Made by a program: the position numbers and the translations under genes. The notes beneath the pieces were generated by a model. The model did not search any database, was not told the DNA's origin, and saw only the letters and a program-made list of their open reading frames with translations. This document shows, piece after piece, positions 60,788-64,000 of a DNA stretch of 64,000 nt. The number at the start of each line of letters is the position of its first letter. Position 1 is the stretch's first letter. The stretch spans positions 62,001-126,000 of the forward strand of contig NZ_FCOE02000019.1 of NCBI RefSeq assembly GCF_001544915.2, in the 5' to 3' direction. The stretch comes from Caballeronia pedi (lineage in GTDB: Bacteria; Pseudomonadota; Gammaproteobacteria; Burkholderiales; Burkholderiaceae).

Positions 60788-61224
60788 TGACGATCGAGAA
60801 GAAACATATCGGCATGCGCCTGCCGGTATTCTCGGCGACGGCCGACGCGTGGCGTTTGCGCTTCTTCGCGAAAGCGATCGGCGAAACGAACCCGGTCTAT
60901 TTCGACGAAGCCGCCGCGCACGACGCAGGTCATCCCACGCTGCCGCTGCCGCCCACGTTTCTGTTCTCGCTCGAATTCGAACAGTCGTCGACGGCATGGC
61001 GCGACGAACTCGGCATCGTCTCGTCGCGCATTCTGCACGGCGAGCAGTCGTTCGAGTATCACCGCGTGGCGTATGCCGGCGATCTGCTGCGCTACGAAAG
61101 CCGCATCGCGGATATCTACGACAAGAAGAACGGCGCGCTGTGGTTCATCGTGCGCGAAACACGCGTGACGAACCAGCGCGGCGAGCACGTTGCCGATCTG
61201 CGCAGCGTCATCGTTCAGCGATAA
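60787..61224 (+). CDS. MaoC-like dehydratase N-domain protein
   Basis: 145 residues, ATG 60787 within the thiolase stop. Hot-dog fold of the MaoC_dehydrat_N type: FAKAIGETNPVYFDEAAAHD, LPLPPTFLFSLEFEQS, HGEQSFEYHRVAYAGDLLRY, and VRETRVTNQRGEHVADL. It lacks the Asp-His catalytic pair seen in the next gene, so it is probably the non-catalytic or substrate-shaping half of a heterodimeric hydratase. The spacing to the next gene is 15 bp. Confidence 0.88.
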   Translation: MTIEKKHIGMRLPVFSATADAWRLRFFAKAIGETNPVYFDEAAAHDAGHPTLPLPPTFLFSLEFEQSSTAWRDELGIVSSRILHGEQSFEYHRVAYAGDLLRYESRIADIYDKKNGALWFIVRETRVTNQRGEHVADLRSVIVQR

Positions 61225-61239
61225 GCGGGGAACAGGCGA

Positions 61240-61656
61240 ATGAGCAACATCAGTTTCGATTCGATCCGCGTCGGCGACACCTTGCCGCCGCTCACGCTTC
61301 CCGCGGTGAACCGCACGACGCTCGCGCTTTTTGCGGGTGCGTCGGGCGATCACAACGCCATTCATATCGATACCGACTATGCGCGTCGCGCCGGGGTGCC
61401 GGACGTGTTCGCACACGGCATGTTGTCGATGGCGTGGCTCGGGCGGCTGCTGACCTCGTGGGTCGACCAGCGCCAGTTGCGCGGGTTCGGCGTGCGCTTC
61501 GTCGGCATCACGCAACTCGGGCATGTGGTGACGTGCACGGGCAAGGTCACCGAAAAATTCGAAGCCGAAGGCGAACGCCGCGTGCGGCTCGAAATCCAGA
61601 CCGTCAATCAATATGGCGACGCGCGCGTGCTCGGCGACGCGGTCGTCGCGCTCTGA
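61240..61656 (+). CDS. MaoC-like enoyl-CoA hydratase (catalytic subunit)
   Basis: 138 residues, start MSNISFDSIRVGDTLPPLTL. It has the R-hydratase signature FAGASGDHNAIHIDTDYARR (Asp and His catalytic), FAHGMLSMAWLGRLL, and the hot-dog strand RFVGITQLGHVVTCTG. It adds water to 2-enoyl-CoA. With the non-catalytic partner directly upstream, an alpha/beta hydratase is likely; such pairs occur in sterol and side-chain pathways. The product would be 3-hydroxyacyl-CoA for the SDR gene downstream. Confidence 0.92.
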   Translation: MSNISFDSIRVGDTLPPLTLPAVNRTTLALFAGASGDHNAIHIDTDYARRAGVPDVFAHGMLSMAWLGRLLTSWVDQRQLRGFGVRFVGITQLGHVVTCTGKVTEKFEAEGERRVRLEIQTVNQYGDARVLGDAVVAL

Positions 61657-61677
61657 ATCATTCATCGGGAAGACATC

Positions 61678-62499
61678 ATGGGAAAGCTCGAAGGCAAAGT
61701 GGCATTGGTAACCGGCTCGGGGCGCGGCATCGGTCAGGCGATCGCGCTCAAGCTCGCGAGTGAAGGCGCGCGGCTCGTCATCAACGATCTCGATACCGAG
61801 GCCGCGCAGGAAACCGTGGAGCTGCTACGCAAGCAAGGCACTGACGCGGAGGCGTGTGTCGGCAATGTGTCGGCGCCAGATTTCGCGGACCGATTCATCG
61901 GTACCGCGATGAATTCGTTCAAGGGCATCGACATCATCGTCAATAACGCGGGTTATACGTGGGATGACGTCGTGCAAAAAATGACCGATGAGCAGTGGTA
62001 CGCGATCATCGACTGTCATCTCACCGCACCGTTCCGCATCCTGCGTGCGGCTTATCCGCATATCAAAGCGCTACACGCCACCGATAAGGAAGCGGGCCGG
62101 GAGAATTATCGGAAAATCGTCAATATTTCGTCCACGTCGGCGCTGAACGGGAACGCCGGTCAAATGAACTATTCGTCCGCAAAGGCGGGCGTGATCGGCA
62201 TGACGCGCGCGCTGGCGCGCGAGTGGGGGCGCTTCAACGTCAACGTGAATTGCGTCGCATTTGGCCTGATTCATACGCGCATGACGGTGAGCACCGAGGC
62301 CGCGGCGTCGGTGAAGATCGATGGCCGGGACATTCGCGTCGGCCTGAATGCCGACATGTTGAAATCGCACGCGCAGCGCAATCCGCTCGGACGCGGCGGC
62401 ACGCCGGAAGAGGCGGCGGGCGGCGTCTATCTCTTCTGCTCGCCGGAGTCGAACTACATCACCGGGCAGACGGTCGCGGTGGCGGGGAACTTGCAGTAG
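61678..62499 (+). CDS. SDR-family (FabG-like) 3-hydroxyacyl-CoA dehydrogenase candidate
   Basis: 273 residues, GGGAAGACATC before ATG 61678. SDR motifs: LVTGSGRGIGQAIALKLASE (Rossmann), NNAGYTWDDV, and the Ser-Tyr-Lys triad in NISSTSALNG and MNYSSAKAGVIGM; C-terminal NYITGQTVAVAGN. It would oxidise 3-hydroxyacyl-CoA with NAD(P)+ in the cycle encoded here. The Asp in VINDLDTEAA suggests NAD preference. Last gene of the operon, followed by a strong terminator. Confidence 0.92.
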   Translation: MGKLEGKVALVTGSGRGIGQAIALKLASEGARLVINDLDTEAAQETVELLRKQGTDAEACVGNVSAPDFADRFIGTAMNSFKGIDIIVNNAGYTWDDVVQKMTDEQWYAIIDCHLTAPFRILRAAYPHIKALHATDKEAGRENYRKIVNISSTSALNGNAGQMNYSSAKAGVIGMTRALAREWGRFNVNVNCVAFGLIHTRMTVSTEAAASVKIDGRDIRVGLNADMLKSHAQRNPLGRGGTPEEAAGGVYLFCSPESNYITGQTVAVAGNLQ

Positions 62500-62535
62500 G
62501 ACTGCTTGACCGAGAGAATGGGTTGCTTCACTTTG

Positions 62536-62569
62536 GCGCGTTCGGAGGTTGGCCGAACGTGCTTTTTTG
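62536..62569 (+). terminator. Intrinsic terminator of the acyl-CoA operon
   Basis: GCGCGTTCGG (62536-62545) pairs with CCGAACGTGC (62553-62562) with one G-T wobble, then six T (62563-62568) and a further T-rich stretch. It is 37 bp after the SDR stop. A textbook Rho-independent terminator. Confidence 0.93.
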
Positions 62570-62691
62570 TTTTTGTTCGCGGGAAAACATGCTGGCAATA
62601 GTCCATAACCCTAATACATCGAGGCGGAACACGAAGTAGAATCCATGGTCAATTGTCGTTCTCCTGAAAATTCCGAGCGGGGTTCACATCT

Positions 62692-63675
62692 ATGCCAGCA
62701 CCGCCGAAAATCAGTGTCTTGCTGCCTGTGTACAAAGTTGAGCCCTACATCGAAGAATGTCTCGATTCGCTCCTGTCGCAAACCTCCATCGATTTCGAGA
62801 TTATCGCCGTCGACGACAGCAGTCCTGATCGATCTGGAGAAATGACGTCGCGCATCCTCGCGCAGCAAAGCCGAATTCCGTGGAAGTTTATTAAGAATCG
62901 CGAGAACAAGGGCCTCGCCGAAACCCGCAAGATCGCCGCACAGGCGGCGCGCGGCGAATATGTTCTGTGCGTCGATAGCGACGATCACGTTCATCGCGAC
63001 CTGATCCGCAGGGTCATTGCCGAGGCGGACACGCACCATGCGGACGTCGTGATCTTCGCCGCCGAGAACATCAGTCCGGAAGGCACGATCAATTATCGCG
63101 TCGAGACGGGCGATGCGATCATCAGCGGCGTGGAGGCGGTCGAGAGAATTCTCGATCTGTCGCTGCAAGCCTACTGCTTCAACAAGCTCGTGCGCCGATC
63201 CATCTTCCTCGCGATCGAACATCCGACTGGACTGATATACGAAGATATTTGCGTCTCGGTGCAGACGCTGGGTAAATCGGAGATCGTGCGGCTCATGCCT
63301 GATACTTTGTATTCGTATATGTATCGGGAATCGGGAATTTCGACGCGCTTCAATCCTAATATCGTTGATCTTTTTGCCATCATGGATCGCGTGGAGAAGA
63401 GCACGGAGTCGCTGCCGATACGAAATTACCGCCGCCTTTTGTTCAGACTGAAATACATTTACGGCTATCGGACGATCGCGTTCCAGACAGCGATCAAGGC
63501 GCCGACGTATCGGCTGGCGAAGCCGATTCTATGCAGCGTGGCCGACAAGCTTCGCCTCGCGCATCTGGTCGGCATGTACTCGGATCATCGCCCGAAACTG
63601 TCCATCGTGATGGCCATGCTCAAGATCCATCCGTGGATTTTCTATTGCTTCGTCCGACGTTTCGGGCGTGGATAA
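62692..63675 (+). CDS. Family 2 glycosyltransferase
   Basis: 327 residues from ATG 62692 (MPAPPKISVLLPVYKVEPYI). GT-A fold: ISVLLPVYKVEPYIEECLDS, FEIIAVDDSSPDRSG, ARGEYVLCVDSDDHVHRDLI (DSDD binds the sugar nucleotide metal), and an acceptor-side YEDICVSVQTL. It probably adds a sugar to a cell-surface glycan or lipopolysaccharide. GC content is visibly lower than in its neighbours (AT-rich codons AAT, ATA, AAA in the last third), a sign of horizontal origin, and no other polysaccharide genes are in view. Confidence 0.9.
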   Translation: MPAPPKISVLLPVYKVEPYIEECLDSLLSQTSIDFEIIAVDDSSPDRSGEMTSRILAQQSRIPWKFIKNRENKGLAETRKIAAQAARGEYVLCVDSDDHVHRDLIRRVIAEADTHHADVVIFAAENISPEGTINYRVETGDAIISGVEAVERILDLSLQAYCFNKLVRRSIFLAIEHPTGLIYEDICVSVQTLGKSEIVRLMPDTLYSYMYRESGISTRFNPNIVDLFAIMDRVEKSTESLPIRNYRRLLFRLKYIYGYRTIAFQTAIKAPTYRLAKPILCSVADKLRLAHLVGMYSDHRPKLSIVMAMLKIHPWIFYCFVRRFGRG

Positions 63676-63709
63676 CATGCGCGCGGTTTGAAGGGCCTGC
63701 TTCAACCAG

Positions 63710-64000
63710 TCAGACTTCTGGCGCGAACCCGAGGCCGCTCGCACACAGCCGCGTAATCTCCGATTCATCGAGGCCCCAATCCCTCAAGGCATGACCGCCT
63801 CCTTCGCCTCGTCGAGGCGCGGGCCGTGAGATTGCCGAAGGCGTCTGCGAAAACTTCGGCGCAGGCGCGGGCTGCACCACGCCATCGAACTCGATGAAGC
63901 TCGCCCGCGCGCGATGCTGCGGATGCGCCGGCGCTTCCGAAAAGCCCAGCACCGGCGCGACACAGGCGTCGCTGCCGTCGAACACACGGCACCATTGGTC
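63710..64000 (-). CDS. CaiB/BaiF CoA-transferase / 2-methylacyl-CoA racemase, C-terminal part
   Basis: Only the last ~97 residues are inside the window; the gene continues past base 64000. Read from the right edge it gives VFDGSDACVAPVLGFSEAPA, HPQHRARASFIEFDGV, VQPAPAPKFSQTPSAISRPA and GLDESEITRL, the typical C-terminal end of alpha-methylacyl-CoA racemase (Amacr) type CaiB proteins, with the conserved DACVAPV motif. Racemases of this type feed 2-methyl-branched acyl-CoAs into beta-oxidation, which fits the acyl-CoA cluster to the left, although a glycosyltransferase lies between. Confidence 0.85.
   Translation of the reverse strand, partial: DQWCRVFDGSDACVAPVLGFSEAPAHPQHRARASFIEFDGVVQPAPAPKFSQTPSAISRPAPRRGEGGGHALRDWGLDESEITRLCASGLGFAPEV

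Noticed and set aside
1..64000. CRISPR arrays, tRNA/rRNA genes, insertion sequences, prophage
   Set aside because: No regularly spaced repeats, cloverleaf-like sequences, transposase motifs or terminal inverted repeats with target duplications were seen by eye.

Overview
The window reads as chromosomal DNA of a high-GC betaproteobacterium of the Burkholderiaceae. Caballeronia/Paraburkholderia is the likeliest group; this is inferred from the porin type, the FixJ/MalT/MocR/HutC regulator mix and the dense catabolic and MFS content, not from a marker gene. Genes sit in short operons on both strands. I saw no rRNA, tRNA, CRISPR array, phage gene or insertion sequence. Two genes run off the ends: a PdxA-family dehydrogenase at the left and a CaiB-type CoA-transferase at the right.

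Layout. 1-4.3 kb: pdxA end, a family III CoA-transferase with unusual half order, two small membrane proteins, and a paiB-lysE pair divergent from a MocR regulator. 5.9-12.5 kb: D-Ala-D-Ala carboxypeptidase, L-lactate permease, alanine racemase, and mntP behind a clear yybP-ykoY (Mn2+) riboswitch. 12.6-16.6 kb: a 44-codon small ORF, membrane PQQ glucose dehydrogenase with an Ala/Glu/Ser-rich insert, and small unknown proteins. 16.6-23.2 kb: aroP-tyrB (aromatic amino acid uptake and transamination) and a shikimate/quinate-type operon (MHS transporter, Gfo/Idh oxidoreductase, type II dehydroquinase). 23.6-28.6 kb: signalling (diguanylate cyclase, FixJ-type two-component pair, orphan receiver). 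28.7-34.8 kb: MFS pumps, LysR, pssA, a MerR-MFS operon behind a 12-bp-arm palindrome, and a haem protein. 34.9-39.2 kb: a GntR-MFS-PEP mutase operon with a strong operator, plus RidA and a second PEP mutase-family enzyme. 39.3-42.4 kb: a four-repeat membrane protein and katG with its terminator.

42.9-49.1 kb is accessory in character: a TumE/TumA-type toxin-antitoxin pair whose palindrome abuts the toxin start codon, an orphan formaldehyde-activating-enzyme homologue with the proposed catalytic His apparently replaced, an MFS carrier, and a HutC-type regulator facing a TauD dioxygenase-aldehyde dehydrogenase pair across two operator dyads. 49.2-50.8 kb holds a BON protein and a porin interrupted by one in-frame amber codon.

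51.1-62.5 kb is the most notable block: a MalT-like LuxR activator, then a divergent acyl-CoA cluster (two tandem acyl-CoA dehydrogenases one way; feruloyl-CoA-synthase-like ligase, third acyl-CoA dehydrogenase, SCP-x-type thiolase, two MaoC hydratase subunits and an SDR the other way) closed by a strong intrinsic terminator. Together they make a complete CoA activation and beta-oxidation cycle for an unidentified, probably ring-bearing or branched acid. A lower-GC family 2 glycosyltransferase and the partial CoA-transferase end the window.
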